The notes: generated by a model not told the origin, from the sequence alone. 55,976 nucleotides of DNA from Erythrobacter sp. (GCA_030148605.1 JASBTD010000030.1:1-55976); one strand, 5' to 3'. Positions 1 through 9,325 are shown, counted from the first letter of the stretch. Numbers and translations: made by a program.

Positions 1-753
1 TCTTTGATTCCGCAGCAAGGCGCGCAAGCGATGATCCGGCACCATCATTTGCTCTATCGAGACCTGGCTGATCCGCTGGCGCTGTTACGGCAGGACAGAT
101 CCGAACCGACCGAGCTGAGCGAATTCTGGCGCTATGCCGCACGGGCCGATGCGCAGGCGGAAAGTCTGGACGCTGTCACACCCTATTCGCAGTTAATGGC
201 GGCGTCTCAGGCGATGGTGGCGCAGGAAGTGCTGCACGCATACGACTTTGGCCAACACAGCGCGTTACTCGATGTTGGTGGCGGGCATGGCGCCTTCATC
301 AGCGCGGTCGCAAAGCGGCACCCGCGATTGCGGCTCGGCATCTTTGACTTGCCGGGGGTGGTGCAAGGCGCGCGCCAAAGGCTCGGGGCAAACGTCGAGT
401 ACCATGGGGGCGACTTCTTCCGCGATGAGCTGCCCCGGGGATACGATTGCATCACGCTGGTGCGCATCCTGCATGATCACGATGATGAGCCTGCGCAGCG
501 CTTGCTTGCAGCGACTCGTGCGGCTTTGCCCGTTGGCGGACGACTCGTGATTGCAGAGCCGATGGCAGCGACTCGTGGTGCGGAAGCCATGGGCGAGGCC
601 TATTTCGGGCTATACCTGTGGGCAATGCGATCAGGGCGACCGCGCACCCACACAGAGCTTGGCAAGATGCTGAAAACCGCAGGATTCCGCCATTTCAAGC
701 GCTTGAAAACGGACCAGCCGCTGATCACCAGCGCAATTGTCGCGTTTGCCTGA
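1..753 (+). CDS. crtF: Demethylspheroidene/hydroxyneurosporene O-methyltransferase CrtF, C-terminal part
   Basis: This is the 3' part of a SAM-dependent carotenoid O-methyltransferase that methylates the C1 hydroxyl of acyclic carotenoids in the spheroidene/spirilloxanthin branch. The frame is open to the left edge, so the true start lies outside the window; the TTG at 4 is only the first possible in-frame start. Visible is the SAM-binding glycine loop LLDVGGGHGAF about 90 residues into the visible part, followed by an acidic FDLPGV strand end and the DYDCIT-like/LHDHDD region with LVRILHDH typical of plant-type O-methyltransferases. It lies 112 bp upstream of bchC on the same strand, the usual crtCDF-bchCXYZ-puf superoperon order. 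The identification rests on motif plus context; a generic hydroxyindole-type methyltransferase is the only real alternative. Confidence 0.9.
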   Translation, partial: SLIPQQGAQAMIRHHHLLYRDLADPLALLRQDRSEPTELSEFWRYAARADAQAESLDAVTPYSQLMAASQAMVAQEVLHAYDFGQHSALLDVGGGHGAFISAVAKRHPRLRLGIFDLPGVVQGARQRLGANVEYHGGDFFRDELPRGYDCITLVRILHDHDDEPAQRLLAATRAALPVGGRLVIAEPMAATRGAEAMGEAYFGLYLWAMRSGRPRTHTELGKMLKTAGFRHFKRLKTDQPLITSAIVAFA

Positions 754-762
754 CAGTAAACT

Positions 763-802
763 TGTCTCGTGTCATTGACACTTGGAACTGTCAGCCTATG
801 AT
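763..802 (+). promoter_or_regulatory. bchC promoter with composite PpsR-type operator
   Basis: Between crtF and bchC lies TGTCT (763-767), 8 bp, TGACA (776-780), 8 bp, TGTCA (789-793). The first two form the TGT-N12-ACA site of PpsR/CrtJ; the last two form an outward-facing dyad. TTGACA at 775-780 followed after 16 bp by TATGAT (797-802) looks like a sigma-70 promoter, so the middle half-site covers the -35 box and a bound repressor would block RNA polymerase. The predicted start near 809 gives a leader of roughly 57 nt to bchC. The half-sites are read directly; the protein that binds is inferred from the family and from the ppsR gene at 13594-15015. Confidence 0.75.
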
Positions 803-865
803 GACATCGGGTGAATCTATCCATCGCGAAAGGGTTGGTCGCGACGACTAGGGGATGTCCACTTG

Positions 866-1801
866 ATGGACGCGTTCGCGGTGATCCTTGATGCGCCAAA
901 GCGGCTGTCTGTCAGGCAGCTCGCCTTGAATCCCGCGACCTCATCCGATGTCATCGTCGAAACCGTCTGGAGCGGCATCAGCAGCGGCACGGAAAAGCTG
1001 CTCTGGACCGGCGAAATGCCGCGCTTCCCCGGCATGGGCTATCCGCTTGTTCCCGGTTACGAGTCGGTTGGCCGCATCGTCGATGCCGGTCCTGAATGCG
1101 AAGATCGGATTGGCGAATGGGTCTTTGTGCCCGGTGCGAACTGTTACGCTGACGCACGCGGATTGTTTGGCGGCACCTCGAGCAAGCTGATTGTGCCTTC
1201 AGCCCGCGCGCTCGCGATATCCGAAGACCTTGCTGAAAAAGGCGTGCTGATGGCGCTGGCGGCCACTGCGCTCCACGCGCTGGCGGCGGGTGACCCGCCT
1301 CAACTGATTGTCGGCCACGGCGTGCTCGGCAGGCTGCTCGCGCGGTTGACCATCGCATCGGGTGCACCTGCCCCGGTAGTGTGGGACAACAAGGCTGAAC
1401 GGCGCAGCGGCGCGGTGGGATATGAATGTATCGCCCCCAAGGATGACGACCGCCACGATTACAATTCGATATATGACGTTAGCGGCTATGCCCACGGCCT
1501 GGACAATCTGATTGGCCGGCTCGGCAAGCGCGGCGAAATCGTGCTCGCAGGCTTTTATTCAGACCGGCTGAGCTTTGGCTTTGCCCCTGCATTCCAGGCG
1601 GAAGCTCGGCTGCGCATTGCAGCCGAGTGGACGCCCGAGGACCTGGCTTCGACTCAGGCGCTGATCGAAACCGGCGCACTCAATCTCGATGGCCTTATCA
1701 CAGATATTCGCCCGGCAAGCGAAGCCGAGACGGCGTACCCCGCCGCATTCACTGAAATCGACTGTCTCAAGATGGTGTTGGACTGGAGCAGTTACGAATG
1801 A
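866..1801 (+). CDS. bchC: 3-hydroxyethyl bacteriochlorophyllide a dehydrogenase BchC
   Basis: BchC oxidises the 3-hydroxyethyl group made by BchF to the 3-acetyl group, a late step of bacteriochlorophyll a synthesis. The 311-residue product has the medium-chain dehydrogenase layout: an N-terminal GroES-like half with SGISSGTEKLLWTG and PGYESVGR, and a Rossmann half opening with IVGHGVLG near residues 148-155. The zinc-ligand cysteine pattern of classical alcohol dehydrogenases is absent, as is normal for BchC. The ATG at 866 is preceded by AGGGG at 850-854; a TTG one codon upstream is possible. The stop overlaps the bchX start (ATGA), so the two are translationally coupled. It is the first gene of the bchCXYZ-puf unit behind the PpsR-type promoter. 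Confidence 0.93.
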   Translation: MDAFAVILDAPKRLSVRQLALNPATSSDVIVETVWSGISSGTEKLLWTGEMPRFPGMGYPLVPGYESVGRIVDAGPECEDRIGEWVFVPGANCYADARGLFGGTSSKLIVPSARALAISEDLAEKGVLMALAATALHALAAGDPPQLIVGHGVLGRLLARLTIASGAPAPVVWDNKAERRSGAVGYECIAPKDDDRHDYNSIYDVSGYAHGLDNLIGRLGKRGEIVLAGFYSDRLSFGFAPAFQAEARLRIAAEWTPEDLASTQALIETGALNLDGLITDIRPASEAETAYPAAFTEIDCLKMVLDWSSYE

Positions 1802-2781
1802 CGATGCTTGATACTCAAGCCTTGAGGGACGAGGCGGCGCAAGAGCCGGATCCCGTTCACTCAGGCGAAGTCACCAGCGAAACGCAGGTGATTGCAATTT
1901 ATGGCAAGGGGGGCTCAGGCAAGAGCTTCGCTCTGTCGAACCTCAGCTACATGATGGCGCAGCAGGGCAAGCGCGTGCTGCTGATCGGCTGCGATCCCAA
2001 GTCGGATACCACCAGCCTGCTGTTCGGCGGCAAGAGCTGCCCGACCATTATCGAAACGTCCTCGAAGAAGAAGCTCGCGGGCGAAGAAGTGACGATCGAA
2101 GACGTGTGCTTCCAGCGCGACGGCGTGTTCGCGATGGAACTGGGCGGGCCGGAGGTCGGCCGCGGCTGCGGCGGACGCGGGATCATCCACGGTTTCGAAT
2201 TGCTCGAAAAGCTGGGCTTCCACGAATGGGGCTTTGACTACGTGCTGCTCGATTTTCTGGGCGATGTGGTGTGTGGCGGATTCGGCCTGCCGATCGCACG
2301 CGACATGTGTCAGAAAGTGATCGTTGTCGGCTCGAACGATTTGCAGTCGCTCTATGTCGCCAACAATGTCTGCCATGCGGTCGAATATTTCCGCAAGATG
2401 GGTGGCAATGTCGGCGTTGCCGGCATGATCGTGAACAAGGATGACGGCACCGGCGAAGCAGCGGCGTTTGCCAAGGCAGTCGACATCCCCGTGCTTTGCG
2501 CGATTCCGGCGGACGAGGATATCCGCCGCAAGTCAGCCAATTACCAGATTATCGGAAAGCCAGGCGGTGAATGGAGTGGACTGTTCGAACAGCTCGCCAC
2601 CAATGTCGCCAAGGCGCCGCCGCGCCAACCCGCTCCCTTAGACCAGGACGGGCTGCTTGGCCTCTTCTCCCCCGAAGACACCGGAGGCGATATCGAACTC
2701 GTCCCGGCGACCCAGGCCGATATGCGCGGCGGCACGTATGAGCCCAAGCCATCGCTTGAGGTGATCTATGACGAGGTGTGA
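1798..2781 (+). CDS. bchX: Chlorophyllide a reductase iron protein BchX
   Basis: BchX is the NifH-like ATPase that feeds electrons to BchYZ for reduction of ring B of chlorophyllide a. The 327-residue product has the P-loop GKGGSGKS at 36-43 (KGG-type walker A), a switch-like CDPKSDTT segment at 65-72, and two cysteines, C124 in GRGCGGRG and C159 in LGDVVCGGF, placed to bridge one [4Fe-4S] cluster between two subunits. The serine in GGSGKS and the long C-terminal tail separate it from BchL (23084-23983). The ATG overlaps the bchC stop; bchY begins 3 bp after the stop. Regulation should follow the bchC promoter. The call is secure. Confidence 0.96.
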   Translation: MTMLDTQALRDEAAQEPDPVHSGEVTSETQVIAIYGKGGSGKSFALSNLSYMMAQQGKRVLLIGCDPKSDTTSLLFGGKSCPTIIETSSKKKLAGEEVTIEDVCFQRDGVFAMELGGPEVGRGCGGRGIIHGFELLEKLGFHEWGFDYVLLDFLGDVVCGGFGLPIARDMCQKVIVVGSNDLQSLYVANNVCHAVEYFRKMGGNVGVAGMIVNKDDGTGEAAAFAKAVDIPVLCAIPADEDIRRKSANYQIIGKPGGEWSGLFEQLATNVAKAPPRQPAPLDQDGLLGLFSPEDTGGDIELVPATQADMRGGTYEPKPSLEVIYDEV

Positions 2782-2784
2782 CGC

Positions 2785-4341
2785 TTGAGTGATCTCCACG
2801 CCTCGACGCGTTCGCACGAACGGGCACGCGACCAGCTGGATCTGGCATCGGGCGGTGAGCCGCCGGTCGGTGCTTGCTCGAGCAAGGACACCATGCGCGA
2901 TGCCGCGCGCAAGGCGGGCCAAAGCGAGATTCTGGATCGTTACGCTGCCGACTATCCGGTCGATCCGTCGCGCGGGCCGCATGACCAGCCGCAATCGATG
3001 TGCCCGGCCTTCGGATCGCTCCGCGTCGGGCTGCGCATGCAACGCACCGCCACGGTTCTGTCCGGTTCGGCCTGCTGCGTTTACGGGCTGACTTTCACTT
3101 CGCATTTCTACGGCGCGCGCCGCACGGTCGGCTATGTGCCGTTCAATTCGGAAACGCTTGTAACCGGCAAGCTGTTCGAAGACATCAAGGAAGCGGTCGA
3201 AGGCCTCGCCGATCCTGCCAATTACGACGCGATTGTCGTGACAAATCTTTGCGTGCCAACCGCCAGCGGTGTGCCTTTGCGGTTGTTGCCCAAGTCGATC
3301 AACGGGGTGCGCATTATCGGGATCGACGTACCTGGTTTTGGCATTCCAACCCATGCCGAGGCCAAGGACGTACTTGCTGGCGCTATGCTGCAATATGCGC
3401 GCAGTGAGGCCGAGCAGGGTCCTGTCGCCGCTCCGAAACAGCGCTCGGACCGGCCGACGGTGACTCTGCTCGGAGAGATGTTCCCTGCAGATCCGGTCGG
3501 CCTGGCTCAGCTGCTTACCCCTCTGGGTCTGGCCGCCGGGCCGGTTGTGCCGACCCGCGAATGGCGCGAGCTTTATGGCGCGCTCGATTGTGCGGTAGTG
3601 GCTGCGATCCACCCGTTCTACACCGCCAGCATCCGCGAATTCGAAGCCGCAGGGCGCAGCGTAGTCGGGTCTGCGCCGGTTGGGCGCGATGGCACCGCCG
3701 CTTGGCTCGACGCGATTGGCGCGGCTTGCGGCGTGTCGCAGAAACAGATCGACGTGGCGAAGAATGGCGCGCTGCCTGCAATCGAAGGCGCACTCGCCGC
3801 AGCTCCCATCAAAGGCCGCGTGACAGTTTCAGGCTATGAGGGTTCCGAATTGCTCGTGGCGCGGCTGCTGATCGAAAGCGGAGCGGACGTGCCCTATGTC
3901 GGCACTGCCTGCCCGCGCACGCCATGGTCAGAACCTGATCGCCAATGGCTCGAAGCGAAGGGCGTCAAGGTGCAATATCGCGCGAGCCTGGAGCAGGATA
4001 TCGCCGCGGTTGACGAATATCGCCCGGATTTGGCGATCGGTACTACGCCGGTCGTGCAGCACGCCAAGCAACACGGCATGCCTGCCATGTATTTCACCAA
4101 CCTGATTTCCGCACGCCCTCTGATGGGTGTGGCGGGAGCGGGCAGCCTGGCGCAGGTGATCAACGCCGCGATCGGGAACAAGGATCGCTTTGCCCGAATG
4201 ACGGAGTTTTTCGAAGGTGTCGGCAAGGATATGAGCGCAGGCGTGTGGGAGGAAACCCCGCAGGATCGCCCGCTCTTCAAGAAGAAATTCGCCGCACAGA
4301 ACATCGCCGCCCGCAAGGCGAGTGAGGCGGTGGGCAAATGA
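2785..4341 (+). CDS. bchY: Chlorophyllide a reductase subunit BchY
   Basis: BchY forms with BchZ the NifDK-like catalytic component of chlorophyllide a oxidoreductase. The 518-residue product keeps cysteines in the expected places for a [4Fe-4S] cluster: C73 in SMCPAFG, C97/C98 in GSACCVYG and C156 in TNLCVPTAS. Its start is TTG at 2785: the in-frame sequence has no earlier usable ATG, and GAGGTG ends 6 bp upstream of the TTG as a strong ribosome binding site. The first 60 residues are charged and poorly conserved. The stop overlaps the bchZ ATG by 4 nt, indicating coupled translation of the two partner subunits. Confidence 0.95.
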   Translation: MSDLHASTRSHERARDQLDLASGGEPPVGACSSKDTMRDAARKAGQSEILDRYAADYPVDPSRGPHDQPQSMCPAFGSLRVGLRMQRTATVLSGSACCVYGLTFTSHFYGARRTVGYVPFNSETLVTGKLFEDIKEAVEGLADPANYDAIVVTNLCVPTASGVPLRLLPKSINGVRIIGIDVPGFGIPTHAEAKDVLAGAMLQYARSEAEQGPVAAPKQRSDRPTVTLLGEMFPADPVGLAQLLTPLGLAAGPVVPTREWRELYGALDCAVVAAIHPFYTASIREFEAAGRSVVGSAPVGRDGTAAWLDAIGAACGVSQKQIDVAKNGALPAIEGALAAAPIKGRVTVSGYEGSELLVARLLIESGADVPYVGTACPRTPWSEPDRQWLEAKGVKVQYRASLEQDIAAVDEYRPDLAIGTTPVVQHAKQHGMPAMYFTNLISARPLMGVAGAGSLAQVINAAIGNKDRFARMTEFFEGVGKDMSAGVWEETPQDRPLFKKKFAAQNIAARKASEAVGK

Positions 4342-5783
4342 CGCTGATCCTCGATCATGATCGGGCCGGAGGCTATTGGGGCGCAGTCTACGCCTTCACT
4401 GCAATCAAGGGCTTGCAGGTGGTGATTGATGGCCCGGTTGGCTGCGAAAACCTGCCGGTTACTTCCGTGCTGCATTACACTGACGGGCTGCCACCGCACG
4501 AGCTGCCGATTGTCGTGACCGGCCTCGGCGAAGAGGAACTGGGCAAGACCGGCACCGAAGGCGCGATGAAACGCGCTTGGGAAACGCTTGATCCTGACTT
4601 GCCTTCGGTCGTCGTGACGGGCTCGATTGCTGAGATGATCGGCGGCGGCGTGACGCCGGAAGGGACGACGCTGAAGCGCTTCCTGCCACGTACGATCGAC
4701 GAAGACCAATGGGAATCGGCCGACCGGGCATTGAGCTGGCTGTGGACCGAATTCGGCCCGAAGAAGATGCCCAAGCCGCGCGCCCGAAAGGAAGGCGAGA
4801 AGCCGCGCGTCAACATCATCGGCCCGACCTATGGCATGTTCAACATGGCCTCGGATCTGGCAGAGATCCGCCGGCTGATCGAAGGGATCGGCGCGGAAGT
4901 GAATATGGTCTTCCCGCTGGGCAGCCATTTGGCGGACATTAAGAAGCTGGGCCTGGCAGACGCGAATATCTGCCTTTACCGCGAGTTCGGGCGCAATTTG
5001 TGCGAGTTGCTCGACAAGCCCTATTTCCAGGCCCCGATCGGCCTATCAAGCACTACCAAATTCCTCGAAGCACTGGGCGAAGAGCTGGGACTTGATCCTG
5101 CGCCGTTTATCGAGCGTGAGAAGCACACCACCATCAAGCCGCTGTGGGACTTGTGGCGTTCGGTAACGCAAGACTTCTTCGGCACGGCCAATTTCGGCAT
5201 CGTCGCCAACGAAACCTACGCCCGCGGCATTCGCAATTTCCTGGAAGGTGACATGGGGCTGCCGTGCAGCTTTGCCTTTGGCCGTTCGGCAGGCGTGAAA
5301 CCCGACAATCAGGCCGTGCGCGAAGCGATCCATTCAAACCCGCCGCTGGTGGTTTTCGGATCATATAATGAGCGGATGTACATGGCCGAGTGCGGCGCAC
5401 GCGGGATCTATATTCCCGCCAGCTTCCCCGGCGCTGCGATCCGCCGCCATACAGGTACGCCCTTCATGGGCTATTCCGGCGCCACTTATCTGGTGCAGGA
5501 AGTCTGCAATGCGTTGTTCGACGCGCTGTTCCATATCCTGCCGCTCTCGACACAGATGGACGCCGGCGAAGCGACGCCTGCGCGCGACTATGAAGAGCTC
5601 GCCTGGGATGAAGATGCCAAGGCCAAGCTCGATGCACTGGTCGAAGCGCAGCCCGTGCTGATCCGCATTTCCGCCGCCAAACGCCTTCGCGATGCCGCCG
5701 AGCGCGCCGCACGCAAGGCCGGCGAAACCCGCGTTACAGCTGACCGGCTGGCTGACGCATTGCTTGAAGGACATGGCGCATGA
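4338..5783 (+). CDS. bchZ: Chlorophyllide a reductase subunit BchZ
   Basis: BchZ is the NifK-like partner of BchY. The 481-residue product begins with the family-typical [20 protein letters not shown] segment and has C36 in [11 protein letters not shown], a cluster ligand position in this family. Middle and C-terminal parts carry [11 protein letters not shown] and the [19 protein letters not shown] segment typical of BchZ, and the last 60 residues form the conserved light-independent reductase tail ([18 protein letters not shown]). It starts inside the bchY stop (ATGA). A 120-bp stretch containing hairpins separates it from pufB; no pufQ is present there. Confidence 0.95.
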   Translation: MTLILDHDRAGGYWGAVYAFTAIKGLQVVIDGPVGCENLPVTSVLHYTDGLPPHELPIVVTGLGEEELGKTGTEGAMKRAWETLDPDLPSVVVTGSIAEMIGGGVTPEGTTLKRFLPRTIDEDQWESADRALSWLWTEFGPKKMPKPRARKEGEKPRVNIIGPTYGMFNMASDLAEIRRLIEGIGAEVNMVFPLGSHLADIKKLGLADANICLYREFGRNLCELLDKPYFQAPIGLSSTTKFLEALGEELGLDPAPFIEREKHTTIKPLWDLWRSVTQDFFGTANFGIVANETYARGIRNFLEGDMGLPCSFAFGRSAGVKPDNQAVREAIHSNPPLVVFGSYNERMYMAECGARGIYIPASFPGAAIRRHTGTPFMGYSGATYLVQEVCNALFDALFHILPLSTQMDAGEATPARDYEELAWDEDAKAKLDALVEAQPVLIRISAAKRLRDAAERAARKAGETRVTADRLADALLEGHGA

Positions 5784-5800
5784 GCGCGCCGCAACAGATC

Positions 5801-5872
5801 GCCCGCATCGCAGCGGGCCCAGCAATCCCCGCAGGGAATCCTGCGCGGATACCGACGGAGGCACGTCGCCTC
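5801..5872 (+). promoter_or_regulatory. Row of three hairpins between bchZ and pufB
   Basis: Three perfect short inverted repeats follow each other in the 120-nt bchZ-pufB gap: GCCCGC/GCGGGC (5801-5806/5813-5818, 6-nt loop), CGCAGG/CCTGCG (5830-5835/5840-5845, 4-nt loop) and GAGGC/GCCTC (5858-5862/5868-5872, 5-nt loop). None is followed by a T-run, so they are not intrinsic terminators. Such structures in puf leaders are known to shape RNA processing and stability of the LH1 message. A 43-codon open frame starting in the bchZ stop (ATG 5780, stop 5909-5911) runs through them and overlaps the pufB start. Confidence 0.5.
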
Positions 5873-5903
5873 TCGCACAACAACCCAAATGGGAGAATAG
5901 GCT

Positions 5904-6050
5904 ATGAGTGATGTGGGAATGAGCACATATCTCACCCCCGAAGAGGCTAAGGAGTTCCACAAACTCTTTATGTTCTGGTTCGGCGCACACACAGCGATTG
6001 CCGTGGTGGCACACCTTCTGGTGTGGACCTGGCGTCCCTGGATCGGCTGA
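5904..6050 (+). CDS. pufB: Light-harvesting complex 1 beta polypeptide PufB
   Basis: This 48-residue gene encodes the LH1 beta chain, an inner-membrane peptide that binds bacteriochlorophyll a and carotenoid around the reaction centre. The polar N-terminus (TPEEAKEFHKLF) leads into one membrane span. H37 in AVVAHLLVW is the expected axial magnesium ligand and H29 lies one turn outside it; the aromatic ending WTWRPWIG is typical of beta chains. GGGAG at 5891-5895 serves as ribosome binding site for the ATG at 5904. It precedes pufA by 67 bp. The order pufB-pufA followed by pufLM, and the lack of an LH2-type C-terminus, support LH1. Confidence 0.96.
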   Translation: MSDVGMSTYLTPEEAKEFHKLFMFWFGAHTAIAVVAHLLVWTWRPWIG

Positions 6051-6117
6051 GTCCGCCAGCTGCCGTGCGACGTAAGTCAATCGGCAGGAAATCTATTTAA
6101 AAACAAGGAATTACACT

Positions 6118-6285
6118 ATGTGGAGAACTTGGCTAACATATGATCCGCGCAGAGTTTTGGTAGGGCTTCATGTCTTCCTGGCTGTGCTCGCATTCACCAT
6201 CCACTTCATCCTGTTGAGCACAGACACCTACAATTGGCTCGATGGTCCGAATGCTCGGGCAACCATCGCGCTTTCGGGGAGCTGA
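6118..6285 (+). CDS. pufA: Light-harvesting complex 1 alpha polypeptide PufA
   Basis: This 55-residue gene encodes the LH1 alpha chain, partner of PufB. It opens with [21 protein letters not shown], typical of LH1 alpha, followed by one membrane span. H29 in AFTIHFILL is the bacteriochlorophyll ligand and W40 in TYNWLDG sits where alpha chains bond to the pigment acetyl group. AAGGAA about 8 nt upstream is the ribosome binding site. The C-terminal extension after NWLDG is short (15 residues). A strong hairpin follows the stop and probably protects the pufBA part of the message, giving more LH1 than reaction centre. Confidence 0.96.
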   Translation: MWRTWLTYDPRRVLVGLHVFLAVLAFTIHFILLSTDTYNWLDGPNARATIALSGS

Positions 6286-6317
6286 CGCTCACAGTGAAGA
6301 GATAACAATTCGACAGT

Positions 6318-6359
6318 GCGAGGGGCGACGGCCGGCAAAATGGGTCGGCCTCGCCTCGC
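6318..6359 (+). terminator. Intercistronic hairpin between pufA and pufL
   Basis: Nested arms GCGAG, GCGA and GGCC (6318-6322, 6325-6328, 6330-6333) pair with GGCC, TCGC and CTCGC (6347-6350, 6351-6354, 6355-6359), giving a GC-rich stem of 13 pairs with small bulges and a 13-nt loop. No T-run follows. Position and form match the pufBA-pufLM hairpins known from Rhodobacter, which block 3' to 5' decay and act as partial terminators. The structure is seen directly; its effect is inferred. Confidence 0.7.
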
Positions 6360-6384
6360 AGGTCGAAGTTGAAGAAACATTGAT

Positions 6385-6404
6385 CCCGTCACCTGATTGA
6401 CGGG
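6385..6404 (+). promoter_or_regulatory. Hairpin immediately upstream of the pufL ribosome binding site
   Basis: CCCGTCA (6385-6391) and TGACGGG (6398-6404) form a perfect 7-bp stem with a 6-nt loop. The stem's 3' side runs directly into the GGGGGAGGA ribosome binding site (6402-6410) of pufL, so folding would compete with ribosome access or mark the 5' end of a processed pufLMC message. This second hairpin is separate from the larger one at 6318-6359. Confidence 0.55.
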
Positions 6405-6417
6405 GGAGGATTGGGTT

Positions 6418-7242
6418 ATGGCGCTCCTCAGTTTTGAGCGAAAGTATCGTGTGCGTGGTGGCACGCTGATCGGCGGGGACCTGTTCGACTTCTGGGTCGG
6501 CCCCTTTTATGTCGGCTTCTTCGGAGTCGTCACGGCGATCTTCGCGACCTTGGGGACAGCGTTGATATTCTACGCTGCGTCGCAAGGCCCAACCTGGAAT
6601 CCGTGGCTCATCAGTATCGCACCACCCGATCTGAGCTATGGATTGTCCCTGGCCCCCCTGAAGGAAGGAGGGTTCTGGCAAGTCATAACGGTTTGCGCGA
6701 TCATCTCCTTCGTTTCCTGGGCGCTGAGAGAAGTGGAGATCTGCCGCAAGCTGGGCATGGGATACCATGTGCCGATCGCTTTCGGCTTCGCGATCCTCGC
6801 TTATGTAACACTGGTGGTGATCCGGCCGGTCCTGATGGGCGGCTGGCACTTCGGCTTCCCCTACGGGATATTCAGCCATTTGGACTGGGTATCCAATACC
6901 GGGTACCAATACCTGCACTTCCACTACAATCCGGCCCATATGCTCGCGGTGAGTTTCTTCTTCACCACGACGCTGGCGCTGGCACTGCACGGCGCGCTGG
7001 TCCTTTCAGCGGTCAACCCGGGCAAGGGCCAGGAAGTGAAGACGCCGGAGCATGAAGACACCTTCTTCCGCGATCTGATCGGATATTCGGTCGGCACACT
7101 CGGAATTCACCGCGTCGGCTTGCTGCTGGCGCTCAACGCCGGCTTCTGGAGCGCGGTCTGCATCGTCATCAGCGGTCCCTTGTGGACCAAGGGTTGGCCC
7201 GAGTGGTGGACCTGGTGGCTCAACCTGCCGATCTGGGCGTGA
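6418..7242 (+). CDS. pufL: Photosynthetic reaction centre L subunit PufL
   Basis: PufL is the L chain of the type-II (quinone) reaction centre. The 274-residue product starts at ATG 6418 ([17 protein letters not shown]), behind a strong GGGGGAGGA site; the open frame extends 7 codons upstream but that part is not family-like. Five membrane spans are evident. Cofactor ligands are in place, numbered with the initiator Met: H154 (accessory bacteriochlorophyll), H174 in HYNPAHM (special pair), H191 and H231 (non-heme iron). The gene is followed after 14 bp by pufM. The call is unambiguous. Confidence 0.98.
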   Translation: MALLSFERKYRVRGGTLIGGDLFDFWVGPFYVGFFGVVTAIFATLGTALIFYAASQGPTWNPWLISIAPPDLSYGLSLAPLKEGGFWQVITVCAIISFVSWALREVEICRKLGMGYHVPIAFGFAILAYVTLVVIRPVLMGGWHFGFPYGIFSHLDWVSNTGYQYLHFHYNPAHMLAVSFFFTTTLALALHGALVLSAVNPGKGQEVKTPEHEDTFFRDLIGYSVGTLGIHRVGLLLALNAGFWSAVCIVISGPLWTKGWPEWWTWWLNLPIWA

Positions 7243-7256
7243 GGGGGAACTGAACC

Positions 7257-8228
7257 ATGGCGACCTACCAAAATATATTCACGCAGGTTCAGCTGAACCA
7301 TCCGCCGGAAATGGGCATACCGCTTCCTGACGGGCAGCACGAACCGCGGATCAACAAGACTTTCATCAATCACTGGCTTGGCACGATTGGCCATGCGCAG
7401 ATCGGTCCGTTCTATCTCGGCTGGACCGGGATTGGTGCGCTGGCCTTTGGCTTGATGGCATTCTTCATCATCGGGATGAACATGTTTGCATCGGTGGGCT
7501 GGGATCCGATCCAGTTCGTCCGCCAGCTATTCTGGCTTTCGCTTGAACCGCCGGGCCCGCAATATGGCTTCTCGCCGTTTGTCCCGCTGAATGAAGGCGG
7601 CTGGTTTATTCTGACCGGCGCGTTCCTGACCATCTCGGTTCTGCTGTGGTGGCTGCGCACTTACCTTAGAGCGAAAGAGCTGGGCATGGGCATGCATGTG
7701 CCCTGGGCCTTTGCTTCGGCGATCTGGCTGTTCCTGGTGCTGGGCTTCCTCCGCCCGATGTTCATGGGGAGCTGGGCGGAAGCGGTGCCTTACGGCATCT
7801 TCCCGCACCTTGACTGGACCGCGGCATTCTCGATCCGTTACGGAAACCTGTTCTACAATCCCTTCCACGCGCTTTCGATTGCCTTCCTTTACGGCTCGAC
7901 CCTGCTCTTCGCGATGCACGGGGCGACGATCCTGGCTGTGGGCCGCTATGGCGGCGAACGCGAAATCGAGCAGATCACGGACCGTGGCACCGCGTCAGAG
8001 CGGGCGGCGCTGTTCTGGCGCTGGACCATGGGTTTCAACGCCACGATGGAATCGATCCACCGTTGGGCCTGGTGGTTTGCCGTGCTGACCACGCTGACAG
8101 GCGGGATCGGCATATTGCTGACCGGCACAGTGGTCGACAATTGGTACCTGTGGGCACAGCAGCATGGCTTTGCCCCGGCCTATCCCGACACCGGGGTCGC
8201 TGACCCTGCCGCCATTCCAGGGGAGTGA
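7257..8228 (+). CDS. pufM: Photosynthetic reaction centre M subunit PufM
   Basis: PufM is the M chain of the reaction centre. The 323-residue product ([12 protein letters not shown]...) has five membrane spans and the expected ligands: H184 (accessory bacteriochlorophyll), H204 in YNPFHAL (special pair), H221 in FAMHGA, H268 in ESIHRW and E236 in GGEREIEQ for the non-heme iron. The C-terminal tail extends past the last span by about 20 residues ([21 protein letters not shown]), as in species whose reaction centre carries a bound tetraheme cytochrome. It overlaps or abuts pufC, which starts at 8234 only 5 bp after its stop. Confidence 0.98.
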   Translation: MATYQNIFTQVQLNHPPEMGIPLPDGQHEPRINKTFINHWLGTIGHAQIGPFYLGWTGIGALAFGLMAFFIIGMNMFASVGWDPIQFVRQLFWLSLEPPGPQYGFSPFVPLNEGGWFILTGAFLTISVLLWWLRTYLRAKELGMGMHVPWAFASAIWLFLVLGFLRPMFMGSWAEAVPYGIFPHLDWTAAFSIRYGNLFYNPFHALSIAFLYGSTLLFAMHGATILAVGRYGGEREIEQITDRGTASERAALFWRWTMGFNATMESIHRWAWWFAVLTTLTGGIGILLTGTVVDNWYLWAQQHGFAPAYPDTGVADPAAIPGE

Positions 8229-8233
8229 GTAGG

Positions 8234-9301
8234 ATGAATACGACACTCAAATTAGTAGCGCTTTCCGCTCTTCCCTTTGTTCTGACGGCTTGCGAGCTCC
8301 AGCCCAAGGTTTCTGACCAGAACGGCTTTCGCGGGACAGGCATGAACCACGTCAGCCTTCAATCGGTGGCAGAGACGGAATATGATGTTCCGGCACCGCC
8401 ATATGAACTGCCGCCGCCGGGTGGCCCCTCGGCAGGGGAAGTCTACGACAACGTCCAGGTGCTGGGCGACATATCGGCGGACGAGTTCAACTACCTGATG
8501 GCGGCGATCACTGAATGGGTCTCGCCGGACGAAGGCTGCAACTACTGTCACAACCCCGCGGATATGGCTTCTGACGAGGTTTACACCAAGGTTGTGGCGC
8601 GGCGCATGATCGAAATGAATCAGACGCTGAATGCCAACTTCAAGAGCCACGTTGCTGATACTGGTGTAACCTGCTGGACCTGCCATCGCGGCAACAATGT
8701 GCCGGAGAATATCTGGACCTTGCCGGAAGACCTCAATCACGGCTCTGTGAAGATCACCAAGCGCGGGCAGAACAGCCCTGTGCCGGAAACAGCCTATAGC
8801 TCGCTGCCGGTAAATGCCGTCGCCAGCTATTTCCTCAATGAGGATACAGTGCAGAATGTTCGCGTTGCTTCGACCGGGCTATATCCCAGCAATGCAAACA
8901 CCCGTTCCACGATGGAGACGGAAAACACCTATGCGTTGATGATGCATATGTCGGATTCGCTCGGGGTGAACTGCACCTTCTGCCACAACACGCAGAGCTT
9001 CGGCGCTTGGAATATCAGCCCGGCACAACGCGGCGTTGCTTGGCATGGCACGCGTATGGTCGCGCATGTGAACCAGGAATACATCACGCCGCTGACGCCG
9101 GTATTCCCGGCGAACAGGCTGGGTGCTGCGGGCGATCCCTACAAGGTGAACTGCACAACCTGCCATCAGGGTGTGAACAAGCCGATGGGCGGCGCACAAA
9201 TGGCGAAGGATTATCCGGCGTTGCTGGCCGCACCTGCCGCCATGGCCGCCGAACCAGAGGCAGAGCCTGCCGCTGAGGCCGAGGCTGAAGAGACCACCTG
9301 A
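8234..9301 (+). CDS. pufC: Reaction-centre tetraheme cytochrome c subunit PufC
   Basis: PufC is the periplasmic tetraheme cytochrome that re-reduces the special pair. The 355-residue product has a lipoprotein signal ending LPFVLTAC with C20 as lipidation site, and four heme motifs: CNYCH (102-106), CWTCH (147-151), CTFCH (247-251) and CTTCH (307-311). Methionine axial ligands are present in the helices before each motif. The tail is rich in Ala and Glu (AAEPEAEPAAEAEAEETT). ATG 8234 is preferred over an in-frame GTG at 8225 because GGGGAG precedes it. The likely electron donor is the lipoprotein cytochrome at 31466-31993. The gene ends the puf unit. Confidence 0.97.
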   Translation: MNTTLKLVALSALPFVLTACELQPKVSDQNGFRGTGMNHVSLQSVAETEYDVPAPPYELPPPGGPSAGEVYDNVQVLGDISADEFNYLMAAITEWVSPDEGCNYCHNPADMASDEVYTKVVARRMIEMNQTLNANFKSHVADTGVTCWTCHRGNNVPENIWTLPEDLNHGSVKITKRGQNSPVPETAYSSLPVNAVASYFLNEDTVQNVRVASTGLYPSNANTRSTMETENTYALMMHMSDSLGVNCTFCHNTQSFGAWNISPAQRGVAWHGTRMVAHVNQEYITPLTPVFPANRLGAAGDPYKVNCTTCHQGVNKPMGGAQMAKDYPALLAAPAAMAAEPEAEPAAEAEAEETT

Positions 9302-9325
9302 ACCACGCGAATGACAGGGGGAATG

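Noticed and set aside
3894..4928. Long open frame on the minus strand inside bchY/bchZ
   Set aside because: It runs opposite two clear genes, has no recognisable protein features, and mirrors the codon bias of the high-GC plus-strand genes.
5784..5903. A pufQ gene between bchZ and pufB
   Set aside because: The space is only 120 bp and the short frame there has no membrane span or PufQ similarity.
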